A stretch of DNA of 15,302 nucleotides from Bordetella sp. (GTDB lineage: Bacteria; Pseudomonadota; Gammaproteobacteria; Burkholderiales; Burkholderiaceae_B). Every line of letters begins with the position of its first letter. Position 1 is the first letter of the stretch. Shown in pieces: positions 1-6,666 of the stretch. Position numbers and translations under genes: made by a program. The stretch is from assembly GCA_027450125.1 (NCBI GenBank), contig DAIDKG010000062.1:1-15302 (forward strand), read 5' to 3'. The notes below the pieces were generated by a model, which was not told where the DNA came from, made no database searches, and saw only the letters and a list, made by a program, of their open reading frames with translations.

Positions 1-1
1 C

Positions 2-385
2 ACGCTGATGTTGTCGCCGGCCACGCAGCCCGCCTGGCGCGATGCGGCGCATGCGTTGCTGGCATCCGACGGCGCGCCCGTGAGCGTGATCGCCGACTCG
101 GCCGGCTTCATCGCCCAGCGCATCATCGCGCACATTGTCAACATTGCCTGCGACATCGCGCAGCAGCGCATCGCCACGCCCGAGGACATCGATCGCGCCG
201 TCACGCTGGGCCTGGGCTATCCCATGGGCCCGCTGGCGCTGGGCGATGCCCTGGGCGCCCATCGCATCCATGAGATCCTGGTGAACATGCAGCGCGTCAC
301 CGGCGACATGCGCTATCGGCCCAGCCTCTGGCTGCAGCGCCGCGTGCAACTGGATATGTCTCTGCTGGCGCCGGCGGCGGCGTAG
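2..385 (+). CDS. 3-hydroxyacyl-CoA dehydrogenase, C-terminal part (5' end outside window)
   Basis: The reading frame is open from the left edge and stops with TAG at 383-385, so only the last ~127 residues are present. The visible part matches the C-terminal 3HCDH domain: a GFIAQRIIAHIVNIACDIAQ helix, then an ATPEDIDRAVTLGLGYPMGP segment and LGDALG. This is the dimerisation/substrate-binding half of NAD-dependent 3-hydroxyacyl-CoA dehydrogenases, which oxidise (S)-3-hydroxyacyl-CoA in beta-oxidation or aromatic-CoA degradation in the cytosol. Long members (~500 aa, as in PaaH-type enzymes) have two such domains and this would be the second. The NAD-binding Rossmann domain is not in the window, so the exact subfamily cannot be decided. 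The gene ends 30 nt before the tRNA and no terminator is visible between them. Confidence 0.85.
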   Translation, partial: TLMLSPATQPAWRDAAHALLASDGAPVSVIADSAGFIAQRIIAHIVNIACDIAQQRIATPEDIDRAVTLGLGYPMGPLALGDALGAHRIHEILVNMQRVTGDMRYRPSLWLQRRVQLDMSLLAPAAA

Positions 386-399
386 TTACGATTCTTCGG

Positions 400-405
400 T
401 ACAAT
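400..405 (+). promoter_or_regulatory. Candidate -10 element for tRNA-Arg
   Basis: TACAAT matches the sigma70 -10 consensus at 5 of 6 positions and lies 10 nt before the mature 5' end of the tRNA, which would put transcription start only a few bases upstream of the tRNA. No good -35 hexamer is seen at 16-18 nt, since that stretch is the GC-rich end of the preceding gene. This is therefore weak evidence on its own. Confidence 0.4.
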
Positions 406-415
406 GGCGCCCGCT

Positions 416-490
416 GCGGCCGTAGTTCAATGGATAGAATTAGGGTTTCCGAAGCCCTCGATACAGGTTCGATTCCTGTCGGCCGCGCCA
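416..490 (+). tRNA. tRNA-Arg (anticodon CCG)
   Basis: A full cloverleaf can be folded by eye. The acceptor stem pairs 416-422 with 480-486 (seven perfect pairs), with discriminator G487 and an encoded CCA at 488-490. The D stem is 425-428/437-440 with an AATGGATA loop. The anticodon stem is 442-446/454-458 with loop TTCCGAA, placing anticodon CCG at 449-451. The variable loop has four bases, and the T arm is 463-467/475-479 with loop TTCGATT. Anticodon CCG reads the arginine codon CGG. It is followed directly by an intrinsic terminator and appears to be a single-gene transcription unit. No integrase, att duplication or island signature is seen beside it. Confidence 0.96.
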
Positions 491-502
491 AATATCCATG
501 AG

Positions 503-539
503 GCCGGGCGCTCCCAGCAAGGGGCGCCCGGCTTTGTTT
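503..539 (+). terminator. Intrinsic terminator of tRNA-Arg
   Basis: A nine-pair stem (503-511 with 524-532) extends inward by up to three more pairs to a CAGCAA loop and is followed by TTTGTTT. It starts 13 nt after the tRNA CCA end. On the opposite strand the stem has no T tract, so it should act mainly on plus-strand transcripts and not on the LysR gene that converges from the right. Confidence 0.85.
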
Positions 540-566
540 CTACATGGCTAGTGCCGAATAAGGATT

Positions 567-599
567 GCAGGCCACGTCCGCGATCAGGACGCGGCCTGC
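567..599 (-). terminator. Hairpin over the LysR stop codon, possible weak terminator
   Basis: An inverted repeat pairs 567-573 with 593-599 (seven pairs). After one mismatch it continues 575-579 with 587-591 (five pairs), leaving a seven-base loop. The stop codon of the LysR gene (584-586) lies at the loop/stem border. Read on the minus strand the stem is followed only by AATCCTTATT, a poor U tract. Termination is therefore possible but not strong; transcript 3'-end protection is an alternative role. Confidence 0.4.
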
Positions 600-1474
600 T
601 GGTCCCAGCGGCAGTCCGCCATCCACTTGCTGAACAGCGTGACCTTCAATTGCCGGGCCACGCATCCGGGATACACGAAGTAATAGCGCGAGCCGGTTTC
701 CACGGCGAGATCGAACGGCGTCACAAGGCGGTTGGCCGCAAGATCCTCGGCGACCAGGGTGCGGTCGCCGATGGCGATGCCGAAACCCTGCATGGCCGCG
801 CTGGTCGCAAGATCGAGCGACTGGAACGTGGGCCCGGCATTCGCGTCGACGCAGGTCGTGCCGGCGCGGCCGAGCCACAGTTTCCAGTCCGCATGGTCGC
901 GCGTCGGGTGCAGCAGGGTGTACTGCGCCAGATCGTCGGGGCTGGCCAGCGGATGCTGCTGCATGAGTTCCGGCGTGCAGACCGGGGTCAGGTGCTCGTC
1001 GAAGAGCGGCACCGCATGGACGTCCGGGCCGGGCGAGGAGCCGTAGATGATGGCGGCATCGAACGGCTCGGCCTGGAAATCGACCTCGTGATGCCACGTC
1101 GTTGTGATCTGCACCTGGAAGTCCGGATGCTCGGTCTGGAACCGCATGATGCGCGGGATCATCCAGCGCATGACGCAGGTCGGCACTTTCAATGCGAGTT
1201 CGGTGCGTTGGCGGGTGAGGCTGTCCGAGGTTTCCTCGATGCGGTTGAAGCTGTCGCGTACCGCGGGCAGAAGCTGCTCGCCCTCGGCTGTGAGAGTCAG
1301 GCCCTTGGGCGAACGCCTGAATAGCGGAAAGCAGTAATACTCTTCCAGCGCGAGTATCTGGCGGCTGACCGCGCCCTGCGTCAGGCACAGATGATCGGCC
1401 GCGCGCGTGAAGCTGCCGTAGCGGGCGACCGTCTCGAAAACCTGTAAAGCGTTCAGGGGTGGAAGGCGCCTCAT
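584..1474 (-). CDS. LysR-family transcriptional regulator, GcvA-like
   Basis: The 296-residue product has the usual length for LysR regulators. The N-terminal winged helix-turn-helix (about residues 5-64) carries the GcvA-type opening PPLNALQVFETVARYGSFTR, followed by an AVSRQI recognition-helix segment. The rest is a periplasmic-binding-protein-like effector domain (for example MRWMIPRIMRFQTEHPDF and FDAAIIYG). I chose ATG at 1474 over the upstream in-frame start at 1528 because the family normally begins a few residues before PPLNAL, and a GGAGAA site lies 9 nt upstream of this ATG. The gene follows the decarboxylase/aldehyde dehydrogenase pair in the same direction after a 153-nt gap, so it may be read from that operon, from its own promoter, or both. 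Regulation of that operon is inferred from linkage and from the dyad at 4892-4910; the effector is unknown. Confidence 0.9.
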   Translation of the reverse strand: MRRLPPLNALQVFETVARYGSFTRAADHLCLTQGAVSRQILALEEYYCFPLFRRSPKGLTLTAEGEQLLPAVRDSFNRIEETSDSLTRQRTELALKVPTCVMRWMIPRIMRFQTEHPDFQVQITTTWHHEVDFQAEPFDAAIIYGSSPGPDVHAVPLFDEHLTPVCTPELMQQHPLASPDDLAQYTLLHPTRDHADWKLWLGRAGTTCVDANAGPTFQSLDLATSAAMQGFGIAIGDRTLVAEDLAANRLVTPFDLAVETGSRYYFVYPGCVARQLKVTLFSKWMADCRWDQQAAS

Positions 1475-1549
1475 GGCGGGCGGTTCTCCGGTCTGGCGGA
1501 CTGTGCACGGGCCGGCCTGCCAGCGCACGCAGCCCGTTTGCCGCCGTCG

Positions 1550-1555
1550 ATTATA
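1550..1555 (-). promoter_or_regulatory. Candidate -10 element for the LysR gene
   Basis: On the minus strand this hexamer is a perfect TATAAT about 75 nt upstream of the LysR ATG, in a locally AT-richer patch of an otherwise very GC-rich gap. A possible -35 (TTGTCG, 1570-1575) sits only 14 nt away, and the 17-nt position holds GCCTTG. The promoter is therefore plausible but not canonical. Confidence 0.45.
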
Positions 1556-1627
1556 TCGGCCCCCCGTTGCGACAAGGCCTCGTCGTTCCGGCTTGAACGG
1601 GCGCGTTCGGCGCCCCGTGCGGGCCGG

Positions 1628-3091
1628 TCATGCCGGACGCAGCACCTGCTTGATCTCCTGATAGGCGGCCAGGCCGAACGGGCCCAGTTCGCGGCCCAGG
1701 CTGCTCTGCTTGTATCCGCCCCATGATGTCTGGGGAAAGATCACCTGCGGCGCGTTGATCCAGACCACGCCCGCCTCGAGCGCGGCGCTCACGCGCGCGC
1801 CGCGCTGCGCATCGCCCGTCACAACCGAGGCCACCAGGCCATAGCGGGTGTCGTTGGCGGCGGCGACGGCCTCGGCCTCGGTTTCGAAAGTGCGCACGCA
1901 AAGCACCGGGCCGAATATCTCTTCGCGCCACAGGGCGCTGTTGGCCGGTACATGAGAGAAGACGGTCGGACGTATGAAATATCCCGGCCCGGCCGGTGTG
2001 GTGCCGCCCGTGACCAGTTGCGCGCCGCTCGCGCAGCCCTGGGCAATGGCCTGGAGCACGCGCTCGTACTGCAGGCGGTTGGTGATCGCCCCCATCTGCA
2101 CGCCCGGCAGGAACGGATCGCCGACGACCAAGTCCTCGGCCCGCCGCGCCAACCGCTCGAGCAGCGCGGCGGCCACGCTACTGTGCACCAGGACGCGCGA
2201 CGTGGCCGAGCACATTTGTCCTGCGTTGAAGAAACCGCCGCCCACGATCAGATCGACCGCGAGGTCCATGTCGGCGTCCTCGAAGACGAGGATCGAGGAT
2301 TTTCCGCCCAGTTCGAGGCCCACGCCCTTGATGGTGTCGGCGGCCGCCTTCATGACCTGGGCGCCGACGGCGGTGCTGCCGGTGAACGATACCTTGGCGA
2401 CCCGGGGGTGTGTGGCCAGCGGTGCGCCCACCTCGGCGCCGGTGCCGGGTAGCACGTTGAGCACGCCTGGCGGCAGGCCAGCCTGCACCGCGATCGCAGC
2501 AAGCGCCAGTTCGGGTAGCGGCGTGATTTCGGAAGGTTTGAGCACGACCGTGCAGCCCGCGGCCAGGGCCGGGGCGAGCTTCCATGCCGTGGTCACCATG
2601 GGAAAGTTCCACGGCACGATGAGCGCCGCCACGCCTGCGGGCTCGCGCCGTATCCAGGCGCGGAAATCCGGGCTCGGCAGGTCGATCTCGGTCTCTTGCG
2701 CGGCATCCAGCCGCTCGGCCAGGTCCGCGTAGTAGTCGAAGGTGGCGACGACGTCGCTCACGTCGATCTGCGCTTCGGCGAGCGGTTTGCCGTTGTTCAG
2801 GGACTGCAGCACGGCGAGCCGGTCATGGCTGGCCTGGACGCCGCGCGCGATGGCGCGCAGTACGGTCGCGCGCTGCGCGCCCGTGGTGTGCTTCCAGGCG
2901 ACGAAGGCGTGCGTGGCAGCCTGCACTGCGCGCTCGACGTCGGCGTCTTCCGCCCTGTCCACCTGGGCGATCACGGCCTCGGTCGAGGGGTTGATCACGT
3001 CCAGGCGGCGGCCGGCGGCGCCCTTGCACCAGGTTCCGTCAACGAGCAGTTGCGTGTGCAGCGGCGCATCGGATAGATCATTAGTCGTCAT
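1628..3091 (-). CDS. NAD(P)-dependent aldehyde dehydrogenase, ALDH10/betaine-aldehyde-dehydrogenase-like; probable 4-guanidinobutanal dehydrogenase
   Basis: At 487 residues this is a full-length aldehyde dehydrogenase. Catalytic residues are visible: Asn162 in PWNFP, Glu260 in LELGG, Cys294 in GQMCSATSR and Glu391 in EEIFGP. The GQ-C-SATSR Cys loop and the C-terminal WGGYKQSSLGRELGPFG segment resemble ALDH10-type aminoaldehyde/betaine aldehyde dehydrogenases, which oxidise amino- or guanidino-aldehydes. Its ATG overlaps the stop of the preceding decarboxylase by four bases (ATGA), with GGGAG 7-8 nt upstream, so the two are translationally coupled. The simplest reading is that it oxidises the aldehyde made by that enzyme. 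If the decarboxylase is AruI-like, the product would be 4-guanidinobutanoate (KauB-type step). Family is certain; substrate is inferred from context, and betaine aldehyde or 4-aminobutanal remain alternatives. Confidence 0.88.
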   Translation of the reverse strand: MTTNDLSDAPLHTQLLVDGTWCKGAAGRRLDVINPSTEAVIAQVDRAEDADVERAVQAATHAFVAWKHTTGAQRATVLRAIARGVQASHDRLAVLQSLNNGKPLAEAQIDVSDVVATFDYYADLAERLDAAQETEIDLPSPDFRAWIRREPAGVAALIVPWNFPMVTTAWKLAPALAAGCTVVLKPSEITPLPELALAAIAVQAGLPPGVLNVLPGTGAEVGAPLATHPRVAKVSFTGSTAVGAQVMKAAADTIKGVGLELGGKSSILVFEDADMDLAVDLIVGGGFFNAGQMCSATSRVLVHSSVAAALLERLARRAEDLVVGDPFLPGVQMGAITNRLQYERVLQAIAQGCASGAQLVTGGTTPAGPGYFIRPTVFSHVPANSALWREEIFGPVLCVRTFETEAEAVAAANDTRYGLVASVVTGDAQRGARVSAALEAGVVWINAPQVIFPQTSWGGYKQSSLGRELGPFGLAAYQEIKQVLRPA

Positions 3092-4779
3092 GCCTGTGCT
3101 CCCGTATTTTCGAACCAGTCAGCTTCGCGTATTTCGATGACCGTGGGCAGCTTGGCGCTGGTCGCCGCTTCCAGGGCCCCGGCCAGCGTGGCGGGATTGC
3201 CGGCGGTCTGCGCCAGGCAACCGAAGCCGCGGGCGAGCATGATGAAGTCCGGGGTGTAAGGATCGACCCCCACGGGCGTGATGTCGCGCGCGGCCATGTA
3301 TTTGCGGATCTCGCCGTAGCCGGAGTTGTTCCAGACGACGACGATGACGGCCGCGCCGGCTTCGACCGCGCTGGCCAGTTCGGGCAGCGTGAATTGCAGT
3401 CCGCCGTCGCCGATCAGGCAGACCACGGGCCGATGCGGCGCCGCGAGCTTGGCGCCGATCGCCGCGGGCAGCCCGTAGCCGAGCGTGCCGTAGCCGGTAG
3501 ACGAGTTGAACCAGGAGCGTGGTGCTGCCGCGTCGTGGGTGAGATTGCCCACGTAGGTGGGACTGGTCGAATCCCCCACGATGATCACGCCGGGCAGCGC
3601 CGTAGTCAGCGTCTCGATCAGCGCGGCCTGCGCGCGGGACGGCGCATCGTAATCGGCGTCGATTTTTGCCCGCACTTGCTCGACGCGCGCGGCGCCCCAG
3701 GCAGCGCTTTTGACCGCAGAACGCGATCCAAGCGCGCGGACCAACCCGGTAAGTGCAGCCTTGGCATCGCCGGCAATGGCCATATCGGGCCGGAAATTGC
3801 GCATCAACTGTCCGGCATCGATATCGATCCGTATCAGATGACCATCGATCGTGAAGCCGCCGTCGAAGACGGTGTCGTAGTCGGTTTCGCCCAGTTCGGT
3901 GCCGATCGCGAGTACCACGTCGGCATCGCGCACCAGCTCGCGGGTTTGGGGCAGCGACTGGGTCGACCCCAGCAACAACGGATGGCCGCAGGGCAACAGG
4001 CCTTTTGCGTTGATGGTGAGCGCGACAGGCGCCTGCAGGCGTTCGGCGAGCGTGCGCAGCGGTTCGCCTGCGTCCACGGCGCCGCCGCCCGCCAGGATCA
4101 GCGGCCGCTTGGCGCCGGCCAGACAGCCGGCTGCGGCCGCAATCGCCTCGGCATCGGGTGCTGGCCGCGTCGCTGCTGCTGCCGGTGCGTACGCCAATGC
4201 GCCGGCCGGCGACACGATGACGTCCAGTGGAATCTCGATATGGACGGGGCGCGGCCGCGCGCTGCCGAAGACGGTAAACGCGCGCGCCAGGACCTGCGGC
4301 AGATCGGCTGCGTCGAGCAGCGTATGCGAGAAGGCGGTCAGGCCGGCGAATAGTTCGCGCTGCGACGGCAGTTCGTGCAGCCGTCCGTCGCCGCTGCCCA
4401 GCTCGCGCCGCGCGTTGACGCTGGAGATCACGAGCATAGGAATCGAGTCGGCGTAGGCCTGTGCCATCGCCGTGGCGATATTGGTCATGCCCGGCCCGGT
4501 GATGATGAAACAGACGCCTGGCTTGCCGGTGACGCGGGCATAGCCGTCCGCCATGAAGCCTGCGCCCTGTTCGTGGCGCGGCGTGACGTGCCGGATCGAC
4601 GACGCAGCCAGGCCCCTGTACAACTCTATCGTATGCACGCCGGGAATGCCGAACACATAGTCGACGCCGTAGCGTTCGAGCAATGTGACGAGGGACTCGC
4701 CGCAAGTGGGCGCGGCGCCGGGTGTGTGCCGGCGCACGGGGGCTTCATCCTGACAGGGGTAGAAGGTCGGGGAGGTCAT
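3088..4779 (-). CDS. aruI: ThDP-dependent 2-oxoacid decarboxylase, AruI-like (5-guanidino-2-oxopentanoate decarboxylase)
   Basis: The 563-residue product has the three-domain layout of the acetolactate synthase/pyruvate decarboxylase superfamily. The N-terminal PYR domain (about 25-190) holds FGIPGVHTIELYRGL and the cofactor-activating Glu70 in RHEQGAGFMADGYAR. A central domain (about 210-350) follows. The C-terminal PP domain has the ThDP motif, GDGG at 457-460 through Asn484-Asn485. Length and the FGIPGVHTIELYRG and RHEQGAGFMADGYAR stretches agree with my memory of Pseudomonas AruI, the 2-ketoarginine decarboxylase of the arginine transaminase pathway. Coupling to an aminoaldehyde dehydrogenase favours a decarboxylase over acetolactate synthase, and no small regulatory subunit gene is adjacent. 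The ATG has only a weak ribosome-binding site (AGAGCAG), which suggests modest initiation or a regulated leader. Family is near certain; the 2-ketoarginine substrate is moderately supported. Confidence 0.85.
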   Translation of the reverse strand: MTSPTFYPCQDEAPVRRHTPGAAPTCGESLVTLLERYGVDYVFGIPGVHTIELYRGLAASSIRHVTPRHEQGAGFMADGYARVTGKPGVCFIITGPGMTNIATAMAQAYADSIPMLVISSVNARRELGSGDGRLHELPSQRELFAGLTAFSHTLLDAADLPQVLARAFTVFGSARPRPVHIEIPLDVIVSPAGALAYAPAAAATRPAPDAEAIAAAAGCLAGAKRPLILAGGGAVDAGEPLRTLAERLQAPVALTINAKGLLPCGHPLLLGSTQSLPQTRELVRDADVVLAIGTELGETDYDTVFDGGFTIDGHLIRIDIDAGQLMRNFRPDMAIAGDAKAALTGLVRALGSRSAVKSAAWGAARVEQVRAKIDADYDAPSRAQAALIETLTTALPGVIIVGDSTSPTYVGNLTHDAAAPRSWFNSSTGYGTLGYGLPAAIGAKLAAPHRPVVCLIGDGGLQFTLPELASAVEAGAAVIVVVWNNSGYGEIRKYMAARDITPVGVDPYTPDFIMLARGFGCLAQTAGNPATLAGALEAATSAKLPTVIEIREADWFENTGAQA

Positions 4780-4841
4780 CGATCGCTGCTCTGATTCTGA
4801 AGTAGAGAAGGTTTGCCTTGTCAGGCAGCCTGTTTCGAATC

Positions 4842-4871
4842 ATTGTCAGTGTTGCCACAGACGGTAAACAA
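4842..4871 (-). promoter_or_regulatory. Candidate sigma70 promoter of the aruI-like operon
   Basis: On the minus strand TTGTTT (4866-4871) and GACAAT (4842-4847) are separated by 18 nt and would start transcription near 4835, giving a leader of about 55 nt. Both hexamers are imperfect (3/6 and 4/6 matches), as expected for an activator-dependent promoter. The main support is the dyad at 4892-4910, which lies at about -66 relative to this start. Confidence 0.35.
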
Positions 4872-4891
4872 TCGATTAGTTCTCATGGCAG

Positions 4892-4910
4892 GCATGCAAA
4901 AAATGCATGC
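4892..4910 (-). promoter_or_regulatory. 19-bp dyad with T-N11-A core, candidate LysR-type operator
   Basis: A perfect seven-base inverted repeat, GCATGCA and TGCATGC, flanks AAAAA. Its core contains T4895-N11-A4907, the signature of LysR-family binding sites. The centre (4901) is about 120 bp upstream of the decarboxylase ATG and near -66 from the predicted start site, where LysR activators typically place their recognition site. The nearest LysR gene is at 584-1474 in the same cluster. Assignment to that regulator is inference. Confidence 0.55.
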
Positions 4911-4935
4911 TTGCCCACGCTGCCTCTGACAAGTC

Positions 4936-5015
4936 CCGGGCAAGGCCCGGACGCCATGCGTTGCTATGGGTGTAAATACTAGGTGCTTCGCGCTGCGCCG
5001 GACACACAGTCCGGC
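4936..5015. other. Two hairpins in the gene-free stretch between aruI-like and gabD
   Basis: The 350-nt gap 4780-5129 holds no convincing gene. Besides the operator, promoter and gabD terminator listed separately, it has two small hairpins: 4936-4941/4945-4950 with loop AAG, and 4997-5003/5009-5015 with loop ACACA. Neither is followed by a T run on either strand, so neither is an intrinsic terminator. A 91-codon minus-strand frame covering 4821-5096 looks non-coding because of its irregular amino acid composition and because it spans the terminator. Confidence 0.4.
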
Positions 5016-5051
5016 TGCGCAAGCGCTGCGAGGACTTGAAAAAGCACCTCG

Positions 5052-5075
5052 AAAAAAGAGCCGCTTGCGCGGCTC
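5052..5075 (-). terminator. Intrinsic terminator of the gabT-gabD operon
   Basis: On the minus strand a seven-pair stem (5058-5064 with 5069-5075) with a four-base loop is followed at once by TTTTTT (5052-5057). It lies 54 nt after the gabD stop. It isolates gabT-gabD from the decarboxylase operon downstream, which must then have its own promoter. Confidence 0.9.
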
Positions 5076-5129
5076 CCGAAGATGACTGTCGTTCAAGCAG
5101 GGAAAAGCGGCCGCCCGATGCGTGCAGGC

Positions 5130-6593
5130 TTACTTGCCCAGATCAATGCACAAGTACTTGGTCTCGAGATAATCCTCGATACCGTACTTCGAGCCCTCGC
5201 GTCCCAGGCCGGACTGCTTGACGCCGCCGAACGGCCCGACCTCGTTGGAGATGATGCCCGTGTTGATGCCCACGATGCCGTACTCCAGCGCTTCCGATAC
5301 TCGCCACACCCGCGCGTAATCGCGCGTGTACAGATAGGCGGCCAGGCCGAAGATGGTGTCGTTGGCCATCTGCAGCGCCTCTTGCTCGGTCTCGAACTTG
5401 AACAGCGGCGCCACCGGGCCGAAGGTCTCCTCGGTCGCCACTCTCATGGCCTGCGTCACGTCGCGCAGGATGGTCGGTTCGAAGAACGTGCCGCCCAACG
5501 CGTGGGGCTTGCCGCCCGTGACCACCTTGGCCCCCTTGGCCGTGGCGTCGGCGATGTGCTCCTTGACCTTGGCGACGGCCGCCTCGTCGATCAGCGGTCC
5601 CTGGTTGACGCCGGCCTCGAAGCCGTTGCCCACCTTGAGCGCGCCCTGGACTTTCGCGGTCAGGCGTTTGACGATTTCTTCATAGATGCCGGACTGGATG
5701 TAGATGCGGTTGGCGCAGACGCAGGTCTGGCCGGCATTGCGGTACTTCGAGGCGAGTATGCCTTCGACGGCCGCATCGGGGTCGGCGTCGTCGAACACGA
5801 GGAATGGCGCGTTGCCGCCCAGCTCCAGCGACAGCTTCTTGATGGTGGGCGCGCACTGCTTCATCAGCAGGCGGCCCACTTCGGTGGACCCCGTGAAGCT
5901 CAGCTTGCGCACGATGTCGCTCTCGCACAGCGCGGCGCCGATCTCGGGCGCGTCGCCCGTGATCACATGGAAGACGCCCTTGGGCACGCCGGCCTCCTCG
6001 GCCAGCACGGCCAGGGCCAGGGCCGACAGCGGCGTCTGCTCGGCGGGCTTGAGCACCATGGCGCAGCCGGCGGCCAGGGCCGGACCGGCCTTGCGGGTGA
6101 TCATGGCGGCCGGGAAATTCCAGGGCGTGATGGCGGCGGTGACTCCGATGGGCTGCTTGAGCGTCATCAGGCGCTGGCCCGCCTTGGGGCTTTGCAGCAC
6201 GTCGCCGTCGATGCGCTTGGCCTGCTCGCCGAACCATTCCAGGAACGAGGCGGCATACGCGATCTCGCCGACCGCCTCGGGCAGCGGCTTGCCTTGTTCC
6301 GCCGTCATGATGACGGCCAGGTCATGCTGGTTGGCCATCATGAGCTGGGCCCATTTGAGCATCACCGCTGCGCGTTCCTTGGCCGTCCTGGCGGCCCACT
6401 GCGTCTGCGCTGCCTGGGCGCCGGCGATGGCCTGTTCGGTTTCTTTACGGCCCAGCATGGGCACCGAGACGATGGTCTGGCCGGTAGCCGGGTTGACGAC
6501 GGGAAAGCTTGCGCTGCCCTTGACCCACTGGCCGTCGATATAGCAGGCGTCGCGCAGCAGGTCGGGGCGCTTGAGATCGAGTCTGAATGACAT
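5130..6593 (-). CDS. gabD: Succinate-semialdehyde dehydrogenase (NADP-type)
   Basis: The 487-residue cytosolic enzyme oxidises succinate semialdehyde to succinate, the last step of GABA catabolism into the TCA cycle. Visible residues are Asn159 in TPWNFP, Glu257 in LELGG, the catalytic Cys291 in AGQTCVCANR, and the EETFGP segment near 388-393. Cys293, two residues after the catalytic Cys, matches the redox-switch pair of bacterial GabD. The LKPAEQTPLSALAL cofactor segment (181-194) resembles the NADP-preferring E. coli enzyme. The ATG has AGAGG 7 nt upstream. It follows gabT in the same direction after 73 nt and is closed by a strong terminator, giving a two-gene GABA shunt operon. Identity is strong because of gabT adjacency and family motifs; glutarate semialdehyde is a possible second substrate. 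Confidence 0.94.
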   Translation of the reverse strand: MSFRLDLKRPDLLRDACYIDGQWVKGSASFPVVNPATGQTIVSVPMLGRKETEQAIAGAQAAQTQWAARTAKERAAVMLKWAQLMMANQHDLAVIMTAEQGKPLPEAVGEIAYAASFLEWFGEQAKRIDGDVLQSPKAGQRLMTLKQPIGVTAAITPWNFPAAMITRKAGPALAAGCAMVLKPAEQTPLSALALAVLAEEAGVPKGVFHVITGDAPEIGAALCESDIVRKLSFTGSTEVGRLLMKQCAPTIKKLSLELGGNAPFLVFDDADPDAAVEGILASKYRNAGQTCVCANRIYIQSGIYEEIVKRLTAKVQGALKVGNGFEAGVNQGPLIDEAAVAKVKEHIADATAKGAKVVTGGKPHALGGTFFEPTILRDVTQAMRVATEETFGPVAPLFKFETEQEALQMANDTIFGLAAYLYTRDYARVWRVSEALEYGIVGINTGIISNEVGPFGGVKQSGLGREGSKYGIEDYLETKYLCIDLGK

Positions 6594-6618
6594 GAGTTAG
6601 CCTCTTTCGGAAAATGCG

Positions 6619-6653
6619 GCGCGCGGCCCCTTGAGAAAAAAGGCGCCGCGCGC
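6619..6653 (-). other. Intercistronic hairpin between gabT and gabD
   Basis: A nine-pair, fully GC stem (6619-6627 with 6645-6653) encloses a 17-nt loop. On the minus strand the T run of this segment lies inside the loop and not after the stem, so it is not a classical terminator. It could stabilise the gabT message or tune the gabT:gabD ratio. Confidence 0.5.
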
Positions 6654-6666
6654 GTGGATCAGGGGT

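Noticed and set aside
416..540. tRNA-Arg as a genomic island attachment site
   Set aside because: No integrase, no second copy of the tRNA 3' end in the window, and the neighbouring genes have ordinary composition.
1599..1615. Hairpin after the aldehyde dehydrogenase as an intrinsic terminator
   Set aside because: A six-pair stem is present, but no T run follows on the minus strand.
3088..4779. Acetolactate synthase large subunit for branched-chain amino acid synthesis
   Set aside because: No small subunit gene follows; instead it is coupled by ATGA to an aminoaldehyde dehydrogenase, which favours a catabolic 2-oxoacid decarboxylase.
4821..5096. 91-codon minus-strand frame in the gabD-aruI gap
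   Set aside because: It spans the gabD terminator and the operator dyad, has Cys/Arg-rich irregular composition and no clear ribosome-binding site.
5082..6590. 502-codon plus-strand open frame opposite gabD
   Set aside because: Antisense shadow of a conserved gene; it also starts close to the gabD terminator and has no family motif.
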